From Phycisphaerales bacterium (GTDB taxonomy: Bacteria > Planctomycetota > Phycisphaerae > Sedimentisphaerales > Anaerobacaceae): a DNA stretch of 64,000 nucleotides. Under the pieces are notes generated by a model. The model searched no databases. It was not told the origin of the DNA and saw only the letters and a program-made list of their open reading frames with translations. Position numbers and translations under genes: made by a program. Positions within the stretch are counted from its first letter, which is position 1. The number at the start of each line of letters is the position of its first letter. Of the stretch, positions 1 through 7,446 are shown in pieces. The stretch lies in assembly GCA_030602885.1 (NCBI GenBank), contig JAUVYV010000004.1:1-64000 (forward strand), written 5' to 3'.

Positions 1-135
1 GGGGAGGTGCAGGGAAGGGGTAGTGATCGACTATCGACTATTTACTATTGACTATTTTGACTGGGTCCCCGACCCGTCGGTTTGTGAATTGACGGGAGCT
101 CACCCCGAGGGCAGGCAGGGAGCCAAGTGAGCAGC

Positions 136-228
136 CCGTTCCTCTGCTGCAGGACCAAAGTAGCAATCCCTTCCTCTGTAGTCATGGCAGGATAGAGCCG
201 TTCCTCTGCTGCAGGACCAAAGTAGCAA
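136..228. repeat. 31-base direct repeat, two copies
   Basis: The 31 bases at 136-166 (starting ccgttcctctgctgcagg) recur without change at 198-228, a 62-base period. The interval contains a third, partial copy of the 'ttcctctg' core. The block is followed by 'cgaggacaagcgagg', a motif shared with repeats near 11.8, 39.2 and 42.3 kb. Confidence 0.8.
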
Positions 229-862
229 CCTCCCGAGGACAAGCGAGGATAAACTCCAGGGGGGCAAGCACCGCGGTGAAACCCCGACAGACGGCGTCGG
301 GGACCCTCCGTTTGTAGTGTCTGCGAAGCTCACCTCGAGGGCAAGCAGGCGGGGCGAAACAAGTTTTTATGACCCGCGCAATAAAATTGCGGGGCTAAAT
401 GAAAGTGAAGCTACGCCGGGACAAGTGGCCGGCGAATGTTAGCGGAGGGATTGGTATTGCAGAGTCGGCATGAAGTCACGGTCAAAAAGTCGAAATCCTC
501 TCAAAATGCGAGTCATATTGAGAATGCATATCCTTCTCAGGGGTCGTAATGTGCTGATTAGGCGGATTATATCGATGGCACGGGTATTGCTTATGGAAAC
601 AGCAGGCAGTCAGTATGGCTTTGGCGGTCGGTGGTGACAGATGCAGCAGGATGGCTGAGAGTTGATGAGTGTAGAGGGGTTATTTGACAAGTGAAGAAAA
701 AAGAGTTTACGAGTCAGACAACAGCTTTTTCTCCCATGCCGGGCTTGATTGCTCTAAAAAACAGGTGAAAGTTGAAGGAATGTTTTCAAGTCCGGCAGAA
801 GGATGACACGGCTAAGCCGTGATTGGTCATAAGCGGCAAAGAAAGCAACATCTACTCTTTCT

Positions 863-907
863 ATGCTGGGTTTTGGTCGTCGATACACTCGACAACAAAC
901 CCAGCAT
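863..907. repeat. Long inverted repeat / hairpin
   Basis: ATGCTGGGTTT at 863-873 pairs perfectly with AAACCCAGCAT at 897-907, and the 23-base interior has further self-complementary TCGA segments. It lies about 95 bases before the hemerythrin-like start codon. It could be a mobile-repeat scar, a terminator without a U-tract, or leader structure. Confidence 0.6.
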
Positions 908-1001
908 GACGATGAGCACAGCCGAGTTTGGCTGTGACAACGATAAATAATGTGGGGCTATTTGACGGCTGTTTGCAGCAATTTTGAAGGAGGCCCGCAA
1001 A

Positions 1002-1769
1002 ATGGCAAGGGGACATGAAAGCAACTGTGCTCAGGCAATAACAAAACTTCTGAGACGCATCGGAAGAGGAGACGATCCGAGACTGCTTTGCGAAGAGGCC
1101 CATAAGCTTATCACGGATGTGAACCCCAGGGATATAGTCGCCGCCGAGCAAAGCCTTGTCAAAGACGGTTATCCTGCGCGGACTGTCCAGCAACTGTCCG
1201 CCGCGTTTATGTTCATGGGTATGCACCGGGAGCACGCCGACAGAAACAAGAGCAATCTGCCTGAGAACCATATTCTCCGCAGGATCATGGTTGAGCACGA
1301 TTTAATACGGTGCCTGCTGGCCGACCTGGACGAGGTTTCCCAACAGATACAAGACCTGGCCGAGCTTAGAGACGTCAGCAGCGAATTTCGCCGTCTTGTC
1401 CACATCGTCAGCCACCTCAATGTTATGAAGGAGCATATCGACCGGGAAGAGCATGTCATATTTCCATATCTGAAAAAGTATGGCTGGGAGGGGCTGTGCC
1501 GGACGGCGCAAGGCGACCATCTGAATATCGGGATTGAAATAAACAATCTTGTGCGATTGGTGATGTCACTCAATGACGTACGATTTGAACAGTTTAAGAT
1601 CTGGCTTTTTGCCGTGGCCGGGCGGCTGCTGCCAATGGGGCTGGAGCATTTGTGGTATGAGGATGAGATTCTGTATCCGATGGCCCTTGGTGTGATAAAC
1701 GATACGGACGTGTGGGAGAGAATTAAAGCGCTCTGTGAGGAGATCGGCTACTGCGGCATTCACCACTGA
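1002..1769 (+). CDS. DUF438/hemerythrin-like diiron protein
   Basis: A cytosolic protein of 255 residues. The start is the ATG at 1002 because AAGGAGG sits 8 bases upstream; an in-frame TTG at 984 lies before that site. The first ~75 residues resemble the DUF438 domain that often precedes hemerythrin domains. The remainder has the hemerythrin ligand order: a His in MVEHDLI, His/Glu in KEHIDREEHVIFP, a His in GDHLNIG, and His...Glu in LEHLWYEDEILYP. Such proteins bind a carboxylate-bridged diiron site and are linked to O2, NO or iron sensing or handling; the ligand here is unknown. The next gene starts 41 bases downstream on the same strand, so the two may be co-transcribed. Confidence 0.82.
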   Translation: MARGHESNCAQAITKLLRRIGRGDDPRLLCEEAHKLITDVNPRDIVAAEQSLVKDGYPARTVQQLSAAFMFMGMHREHADRNKSNLPENHILRRIMVEHDLIRCLLADLDEVSQQIQDLAELRDVSSEFRRLVHIVSHLNVMKEHIDREEHVIFPYLKKYGWEGLCRTAQGDHLNIGIEINNLVRLVMSLNDVRFEQFKIWLFAVAGRLLPMGLEHLWYEDEILYPMALGVINDTDVWERIKALCEEIGYCGIHH

Positions 1770-1810
1770 GCAGTCCTGAGAATCTCAAAAAACTGAAGGG
1801 AAAAACAGAA

Positions 1811-2458
1811 ATGATAATGCCGGCTCTCAAACTGCGACTGAGGCAAATCATAGTCGATGTCGATACTCAGACCCATTTTTTCCAAAAGGACAGCGCGGTC
1901 TGCGTTGAGGACCACCGCCGCGTTCTTGCAAACATACTGCGCGTGGTGAAGTGGGCACATAGCAGAACTATTCGTAGGATCTCCACGGTGCAGACTCTCA
2001 ACGGTAACGGATATTGTCATCTGTGTGTTGACAGTAACAGCCTTGAGAAAATCGGCTGTACAATCCGGGGCAGGTGTCACGCTTTCGAGCCCAGTGACCG
2101 CACGGACCTGCTGCCCGGAATACTGGACGAGTACGAACAGTTGATATTCTACAAGCGCTGTTTCGATCCATTTGAGGAGCCGCGTGCCGACAGGATGCTC
2201 AGCGAATTGTCGGCCGACGAATTCATACTCGTCGGCGCGGCAACCGAAGGCGCGGTAAGAGCGACGGCACTCGGGCTGCTGTCGAGAGGCAAGAGTGTTA
2301 CCGTATTGACCGACGCAGTGGGTTCGTATATCGGATACAAAGGGGATCTTGCTCTGCGGATTATATTAGAAAGAGGGGGCAAACTCATAGAAACCCGGGC
2401 ACTGCTGAGCCAGCCGCGGCCGGAACCTGAGTTAATATGCGACCGGGCCTGGTATTGA
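1811..2458 (+). CDS. Isochorismatase-like (cysteine hydrolase fold) protein lacking the nucleophile
   Basis: A 215-residue protein with an isochorismatase-like Rossmann fold: a beta strand with the acidic residues IIVDVDTQTHFF near residue 13, LIFYKRCFDPF in the middle with the expected Lys, and FILVGAATEGAVRATALGLL near residue 140. In active members the last motif is T-[ED]-x-C-V-x-x-T; here the cysteine position reads Ala (TEGAVRAT). I therefore infer a non-catalytic or altered-function member. GAAGGGA lies ~10 bases before the ATG at 1811; a second ATG at 1817 is equally possible. It follows the hemerythrin-like gene closely. Confidence 0.72.
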   Translation: MIMPALKLRLRQIIVDVDTQTHFFQKDSAVCVEDHRRVLANILRVVKWAHSRTIRRISTVQTLNGNGYCHLCVDSNSLEKIGCTIRGRCHAFEPSDRTDLLPGILDEYEQLIFYKRCFDPFEEPRADRMLSELSADEFILVGAATEGAVRATALGLLSRGKSVTVLTDAVGSYIGYKGDLALRIILERGGKLIETRALLSQPRPEPELICDRAWY

Positions 2459-2570
2459 GCACATAGCGGCACTGCTCCGGCAACCTCTGCCGGGGTGCAT
2501 TTTTCGCATTTTATCCGGCCAAACAGCGTTTCGAGACCATTATCCGTCGGGCAAAGTACGTCGTATTTAC

Positions 2571-2600
2571 TTGTATCTTGCCGGTGAAATATGGTATAAT
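2571..2600 (+). promoter_or_regulatory. Sigma-70-type promoter for the hybrid kinase
   Basis: A perfect TATAAT at 2595-2600 is preceded by TTGTAT at 2571-2576 with an 18-base spacer. The kinase ATG lies about 45 bases downstream of the expected start point. Confidence 0.6.
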
Positions 2601-2652
2601 ATAACTTCAGCCAAAGGAGCAGCCGTACTTAGAGGTAAGATACGGGGATAAT

Positions 2653-5061
2653 ATGAGGCAGGCACGCAAAGACACTCAGAAGCCGAAGAGGCGTGCTGTC
2701 GAGCCGCTCAGGCCGGGAGAGGTTGGAGCACAGTTGCGGGAGCAAGGGCTCAAAGCAGTCAACCAGCAGCTTCGGGCGCGCGAGCAGCAGCTTAAGGCGG
2801 CAAATCAGCAGCTTCGAGCGCATGAACAGCAGCTAAACGCAGCCAATGAGCAGTTGGCGGCGCGCGAGCAGCAGTTGAGAACGACCAATCAGCAGCTTCG
2901 TGCACACGAGCAGCAGTTGAAAGCGGCCAACGAGCAGCTCGAGGCACGTGAGCAACAGCTAAGAGCAGCCAACCAGCAGCTTCGTGCGCACGAGCAACAG
3001 CTCAGAGCGGCCAATCAGCAGCTTCAGGCGCATGAACAACAGTTGCGGGCGGCGAACCAGCAGCTTCGTGCCCACGAGCAGCAGCTCAAGGCGGCGAATC
3101 AGCAACTGCAGGCGCGCATCAGGGACCTGAACTGCCTTTGCGGAGCAGCCGGCTCGATTCGGACACGCGAGAGTCTCAGTGACATCTTTGAGGATGTTCT
3201 TGCTTTGATTGAGAGCTGCTGGCATTACCCCGACACTACCTGTGCCAGGATATTTTTCGACGGGACCGAATATACACACAAGTCTTTCAAGCAGACAAGC
3301 CGGTGCCATAAAAGTGACATCGCAGTTAACGGCCAAACGCGAGGCTGTGTGGAGGTGTGCCGTTTTGAGCAGCACCCGGCATTTGACAAGCCCCCGTTCC
3401 TAAAAGAAGAGCGTGACCTTATAGATGCCGTCGCTCATACGCTCAGTGAGGCGGCAGCAAGAAAGGAAGCGGAAGAGTCGCTGGTGCAGGAGCGCAATAT
3501 GCTTCGCACGCTTATAGACAACATACCGGACTCCATCTATATCAAAGATACGGAAAGTCGGTTTATGACAGGAAACAAGGCGGTCGCACAGTTCATGGGA
3601 GCGGCAAAGCCGGATGACCTGATAGGCAGGACCGATTCCGACTTTTATTCCCAGGAGCTGACGGGTGAGTTCTATGGCGACGAGCAGGAGGTTGTCCGGT
3701 CGGGTAAGGCGATTATCAACAAGGATGAGCCGAACAGAAACCATAAGGGCGAGCTGCGATGGATTATGACGAGCAAGCTGCCACTGCGCGACAGCAAAGG
3801 AAAGGTGGTCGGCATTGTAGGTATAGGGAGGGACATTACCGAGCGCAAAAAGGCAGAGCAGCACCTGAAGGAAGCCAAGGAAGCGGCCGAGGCGGCGAAC
3901 AAGGCCAAGAGCCAGTTTCTTGCCAATATGAGCCACGAGATTCGAACGCCGATGAATGCAATAATCAGCATATCGAAGGCGGTGAGCAGACATAACATCA
4001 CCAATCTTACGGATAAGCAGCGTGACGGTCTGGAGATGATATATCGAAGCAGCCAGCGGCTGCTGCTTCTGATCAATGATATTCTCGACCTTTCAAAAAT
4101 CGAGTCGGGCAAGATAGAGGTAAGGATTAAACCTCTTTCGATTGACGCTCTGATTGCCGGCATACGCAGTATGGTCAAAACGCTCAAAGATAATCCGAAT
4201 GTGGAGTTCATCGTTCAGAGGAGTGACTCTGTACCGGGCACGGTGTTCTCGGACGCCGAGAAGCTGCACGAGATTCTCACGAACATCATAAACAACTCCG
4301 TTAAATTTACACAGCGCGGAAAAGTCATGCTGAAAACGTTTGTTGAAAATCAGCGACTCTATTTTGAAGTTTCGGATACGGGTATCGGGATAGACGACAA
4401 GCACATTGACGGTATCTTTGATGAATTCACACAGGTGGACAGCTCAAGTACAAGAAAGTATCCCGGCAGCGGCCTGGGTCTGGCTATCTGCAGGAAGATG
4501 GTGGACCTCTTAGGCGGCGAAATATTGGCGGAGAGTGAGCTGGGCAAAGGTACAACGATAACGTTCTACGTTCCGCTAATGACCGAGCCGGTTGCCGATG
4601 AAAAAGAACGCGGTGAATCAGACGAGGCCGATGCCGGATACGAGGATGTCGCGGCGAGTTATAGTGCGCGAGCCGTTGCAGGCGAGCGAAAAACGCTGCC
4701 CACGGTCCTGGTTGCAGAGGATGATGAGTTCTGCAGGGCTGCGGTTGAGATGATGCTGGAGCATCGCTACCGACTGGTCTTTGCCGAAGACGGCGAAGAA
4801 GTGGTGGAGAAGTATTTTATGGCTCGGCCGGACATCGTTCTTATGGACATAATGATGCCTGTTATGGATGGCTATGCGGCATTCGACAAGATAAGGGCGC
4901 AAGCCATCGAACCGTTGGTGCCGATAATTGCGCTGACAGCCAAGGCGATGAAAAACGACCGCGAGGAGCTCTTAAGCTACGGGTTTACCGACTACATCCC
5001 GAAACCGATAGACGATGAAGCCCTGGTAAGAACAATAGAGAAATACGTCGAGGTTCGCTGA
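2653..5061 (+). CDS. Hybrid sensor histidine kinase with repetitive coiled coil (GAF-like, PAS, HisKA, HATPase, REC)
   Basis: An 802-residue signalling protein with no evident membrane segment, so probably cytosolic. Residues ~38-149 are eight consecutive 14-residue units of the form QQLRAHEQQLKAAN, each two heptads, a textbook coiled coil. A GAF-like segment (~155-272) and a PAS domain (~283-405, IPDSIYIKD onward) follow. The HisKA box FLANMSHEIRTPMN puts the phospho-acceptor at about His428. An HATPase_c domain (NxxKFT, DTGIGI, GSGLGLAI) follows, then a receiver domain (~683-800) with the acidic pair in AEDDE, phospho-acceptor Asp ~732 in VLMDIMMP, and a KP motif near the end. The internal receiver implies a relay to an unseen Hpt protein or regulator. 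The input signal is unknown. Confidence 0.93.
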   Translation: MRQARKDTQKPKRRAVEPLRPGEVGAQLREQGLKAVNQQLRAREQQLKAANQQLRAHEQQLNAANEQLAAREQQLRTTNQQLRAHEQQLKAANEQLEAREQQLRAANQQLRAHEQQLRAANQQLQAHEQQLRAANQQLRAHEQQLKAANQQLQARIRDLNCLCGAAGSIRTRESLSDIFEDVLALIESCWHYPDTTCARIFFDGTEYTHKSFKQTSRCHKSDIAVNGQTRGCVEVCRFEQHPAFDKPPFLKEERDLIDAVAHTLSEAAARKEAEESLVQERNMLRTLIDNIPDSIYIKDTESRFMTGNKAVAQFMGAAKPDDLIGRTDSDFYSQELTGEFYGDEQEVVRSGKAIINKDEPNRNHKGELRWIMTSKLPLRDSKGKVVGIVGIGRDITERKKAEQHLKEAKEAAEAANKAKSQFLANMSHEIRTPMNAIISISKAVSRHNITNLTDKQRDGLEMIYRSSQRLLLLINDILDLSKIESGKIEVRIKPLSIDALIAGIRSMVKTLKDNPNVEFIVQRSDSVPGTVFSDAEKLHEILTNIINNSVKFTQRGKVMLKTFVENQRLYFEVSDTGIGIDDKHIDGIFDEFTQVDSSSTRKYPGSGLGLAICRKMVDLLGGEILAESELGKGTTITFYVPLMTEPVADEKERGESDEADAGYEDVAASYSARAVAGERKTLPTVLVAEDDEFCRAAVEMMLEHRYRLVFAEDGEEVVEKYFMARPDIVLMDIMMPVMDGYAAFDKIRAQAIEPLVPIIALTAKAMKNDREELLSYGFTDYIPKPIDDEALVRTIEKYVEVR
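2764..3099 (+). repeat. Tandem 42-base repeat, eight units, inside the kinase gene
   Basis: The coiled-coil units are encoded by eight near-identical 42-base repeats (CAGCAGCTTCG...GCGGCNAAN), followed by a partial ninth that decays into QQLQARIRDLN. The similarity extends to synonymous positions, which suggests recent expansion or homogenisation. The copy number could vary between strains. Confidence 0.85.
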
Positions 5062-5129
5062 TTTTCCCCAGCCGGGCACGCCGGCTCCGCGGCACTGTCC
5101 CTTTCATATCGCAAAGGGTGTCGGCCATC

Positions 5130-5612
5130 TCACTTTGGCTTGTAGAGCAGTCTTTCTTTCCGGTCACCTTCGCTGTAAAAGACACTGCCTGTTTCTACGT
5201 CCAGCAGGACACCTTTTCTCGTTGTTCCGCCAAGTGCGGCAGCTCTTATGGCGATACGTTTTTTTTCAAGCAGGGCGGTGATGGCCTGAATGTTCTCTTC
5301 GCAGATTGTGTCATTTTTTTCTTTGAGGACATTTCCTGCGCCGACAAGGCACGCCTCGATATCTCCGCTGTTTGAGCCGTACCGGGTCATTTCTGCTATC
5401 ATCCGGCCGATGGCATCCTCAGCGTATTTTGTCCTTTGGACCTCTTCGGCCGGTGCTTTGCCCGGCAGCATGATGTGTGCCAGGGCCCCCACCCTGCTCT
5501 TCGCATCGTAGGCAGTGACCACAATGCATGAGCCGATGGCGGTGGACCTCAATAACGCCTGCTCTGTTGCGACCTTAACCTCACCTGTATTGACGTCAAA
5601 AGTCCGCTTCAC
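5130..5612 (-). CDS. cheD: Chemoreceptor glutamine deamidase CheD
   Basis: A 160-residue protein matching CheD in length and motifs. It has the catalytic Cys in TAIGSCIVVTAYD (~residue 29), His in GALAHIMLPG (~46), and the later GAGNVL and AALGG(T) segments. CheD deamidates specific Gln residues of methyl-accepting chemotaxis proteins and can be bound by CheC. No che or mcp gene is visible in this window, so the gene is detached from any chemotaxis cluster here. It converges on the hybrid kinase gene, with a short GC-rich hairpin (5070-5086) between them. Confidence 0.88.
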   Translation of the reverse strand: MKRTFDVNTGEVKVATEQALLRSTAIGSCIVVTAYDAKSRVGALAHIMLPGKAPAEEVQRTKYAEDAIGRMIAEMTRYGSNSGDIEACLVGAGNVLKEKNDTICEENIQAITALLEKKRIAIRAAALGGTTRKGVLLDVETGSVFYSEGDRKERLLYKPK

Positions 5613-6074
5613 TTGAGCACCGTTTTCCTGCCGTAGATTTAATCCTTACGGTATTGATTCTACCGGCCCCGAACTTCTTTGCCCACAGAAAATGGGCGGG
5701 TCCTTCGAGAAAAATACAAGGTCCGAGAGTTCGCGGATTTGTGCGGTGAATCGAATTGCAAAAAGCGGACTAACCCGTCAAATCGTCAGGACCAGCATAA
5801 CCGGCACTATCGGCATCGCCCGCAGGTGCCCGATAATTTGGGGTGGTTCATTCTGTTTTCTATACTTTGTACGAAGGTATTTCGACAGGAGTTTAGAAAC
5901 TCAGACTGTTGGCTGTCCCTATCCAAGAGCGGGCAAATTTTCTCATCTAAAGTGGGGGCTGAGATTTTACGAAGACACAATTGCCCGCGTCGGGATGCGG
6001 GAGCGGCATGTTTTTCGTAAGAGGCGAGGAGGCCTAGCAAAAATGTTTTCGACGAGGACCGTCTGGAGGAACGC
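5613..6074. other. Intergenic region between cheD and the TPR gene
   Basis: No credible gene is present. Two overlapping frames cover 5679-6081 but read as unstructured, Arg/Cys/Trp-rich protein. At its end is a 12-codon open frame (ATG 6043, stop TAA 6079-6081) preceded by GAGGAGG and overlapping the TPR start codon. It may be a leader peptide or chance. Confidence 0.45.
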
Positions 6075-7322
6075 ATGGTAAATAATATCAGGAGGCCATC
6101 GGCAATTCTCAAAAACGCCAGGCGTGCAACCGTCGTTTTTGTATGCCTTATCCTGTTTGCAGCCGATGCAAGAGGCAGGTTGCCGGCAAAGAGCCCGTCG
6201 TGCAAATCGTTGCGGGCGATGGCGCGGATTTACATGGCATACGGAGACTATGAAAAAGCCGAGCCGTTGGCCGAGAAGGCCCTGACAGTTGCCCGTCACA
6301 GCGCCGATAACGAGCAAGAGGTCGGCTCATGTCTTATTGACTTAGCGTGGCTGTACAAGAACCAGGGCAGATTTGCCGAGGCCGAACAGATGTGCCTGTC
6401 GGGGCTCGAGCTGCAGAAAGAAGTCTATTTTAAGGACCACCCCTATATCGCCTACACCCTGCGAATCCTCAGCTCAATTTACCAGAATCGCGGCAAATAC
6501 ACCGAGGCAGAAGCGGCTCTCGACAGGGCTATGGCAATTATCACCAAATACCATCAGCCGGACGATGACATACTCGCCCCCTTCCTTGTTGACATCGGAA
6601 AACTCCTCGTTGCTCAGGGCAGACTGTCGCAGGCGGAGGGACACTACGACAGAGCGCTTGAGCTGCTCAACAGCAGCTACGGGCCCGAACATCTCTACAC
6701 AGCCGGCGTGCTCTGCAACATTGCAAAACTTTATATACTGCAGGAAAAGTACGCACAGGCCGAGAAGCTCGTAGAAAAAGCGGCGGCAGTTCAGCAGAGA
6801 GTTTACGGCTGCGACCATTATCTTGTCGCCGCGACCTGGCTGACTCAGGCAAGAATTTGTCAGGCAACAGAAAATTGCGGACAGGCCGAAGCCCTTGCAA
6901 AAAAAGCTTTGGCCGCGGTAGAGAAAAAGCTCGGTTCGGCTCATCCGATGACAGGAGAAATTCTGAACGCTCTGGGTGAATTCTACATCGATGACGGCAA
7001 ATACGCCGAGGCAGAGCAGACCTGCCGGCGGGCGGTCAAGGTGCTTGAAAATTCTCTGGGAGAGGAGAACGATAATACCGCGATGGCATTGAATAATCTC
7101 GCCCGGCTGTATCTGCATCAGGGCAGATATGCGCAAGCTCAGAGCTTGTGCGAAAGGGCGCTAAGTATCCTTGAGAATATCTTCGATGACAGCCATCCCA
7201 GCGTGGCAGCGGTGCATCAGACTATGCTCGAATTAAAACAGAAGGTCAGGACCGTAGCGAGGGTCGTAAGCGCCGAACATAGTGCGGAAAGACTATCGCC
7301 TGCCACACAGGCGGCATATTAA
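6075..7322 (+). CDS. Exported TPR protein of kinesin-light-chain type
   Basis: A 415-residue protein. The ATG at 6075 has GGAGG about 5 bases upstream. The N-terminus has basic residues then a hydrophobic stretch (ATVVFVCLILFAADA), consistent with a signal peptide or anchor. From ~residue 45 on come about seven 42-residue tetratricopeptide units with the signature A.(A)LYxxQGRYAEAE.L..RAL.I....G..HP, typical of the long KLC/NPHP3-type TPR. Such solenoids bind partner proteins; no catalytic domain is present. The neighbouring convergent gene is a TpsB-type transporter, but no functional link is shown by the sequence. Confidence 0.8.
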   Translation: MVNNIRRPSAILKNARRATVVFVCLILFAADARGRLPAKSPSCKSLRAMARIYMAYGDYEKAEPLAEKALTVARHSADNEQEVGSCLIDLAWLYKNQGRFAEAEQMCLSGLELQKEVYFKDHPYIAYTLRILSSIYQNRGKYTEAEAALDRAMAIITKYHQPDDDILAPFLVDIGKLLVAQGRLSQAEGHYDRALELLNSSYGPEHLYTAGVLCNIAKLYILQEKYAQAEKLVEKAAAVQQRVYGCDHYLVAATWLTQARICQATENCGQAEALAKKALAAVEKKLGSAHPMTGEILNALGEFYIDDGKYAEAEQTCRRAVKVLENSLGEENDNTAMALNNLARLYLHQGRYAQAQSLCERALSILENIFDDSHPSVAAVHQTMLELKQKVRTVARVVSAEHSAERLSPATQAAY

Positions 7323-7375
7323 GCCACAGCCGCAGTCGCCACTGACAAAACCAAGGCCACGGCAGCTCAAAAGCT

Positions 7376-7408
7376 AAAGGCCTGTCTTTCGCAAGACAGG
7401 CCTTTTTC
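7376..7408. terminator. Bidirectional rho-independent terminator
   Basis: A perfect 13-bp stem, AAAGGCCTGTCTT (7376-7388) and AAGACAGGCCTTT (7393-7405), with a TCGC loop and T/A runs on both sides. It separates the convergent TPR and TpsB genes. Confidence 0.92.
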
Positions 7409-7446
7409 AATTCAGCCGGGATTATGGTACTGCGTTGCTCGCGCCG

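Larger units (their letters stand above)
1..983. other. Gene-free, repeat- and hairpin-rich leader region
   Basis: I see no convincing coding region here. Open frames are short, lack ribosome sites and read as low-quality protein. The first 360 bases contain degenerate repeats (a 31-base direct repeat, and two diverged versions of a block with 'ggtttgt...agctcacc.cgagggca.gcagg'). The last 200 bases hold three hairpins: 807-821 (cacggc/gccgtg), 863-907 (long) and 918-935 (acagcc/ggctgt), just ahead of the hemerythrin-like gene. Some hairpins may act as terminators or mRNA structure for that gene, but this is inference. Confidence 0.6.

Noticed and set aside
2764-3099. Tandem 42-base repeats as a non-coding satellite or CRISPR
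   Set aside because: The repeats stay in one frame and encode a regular coiled coil inside a full-length kinase gene.
5679-6081. Two overlapping plus-strand frames of 113 and 129 codons
   Set aside because: No ribosome sites, odd composition and no motif; kept as intergenic.
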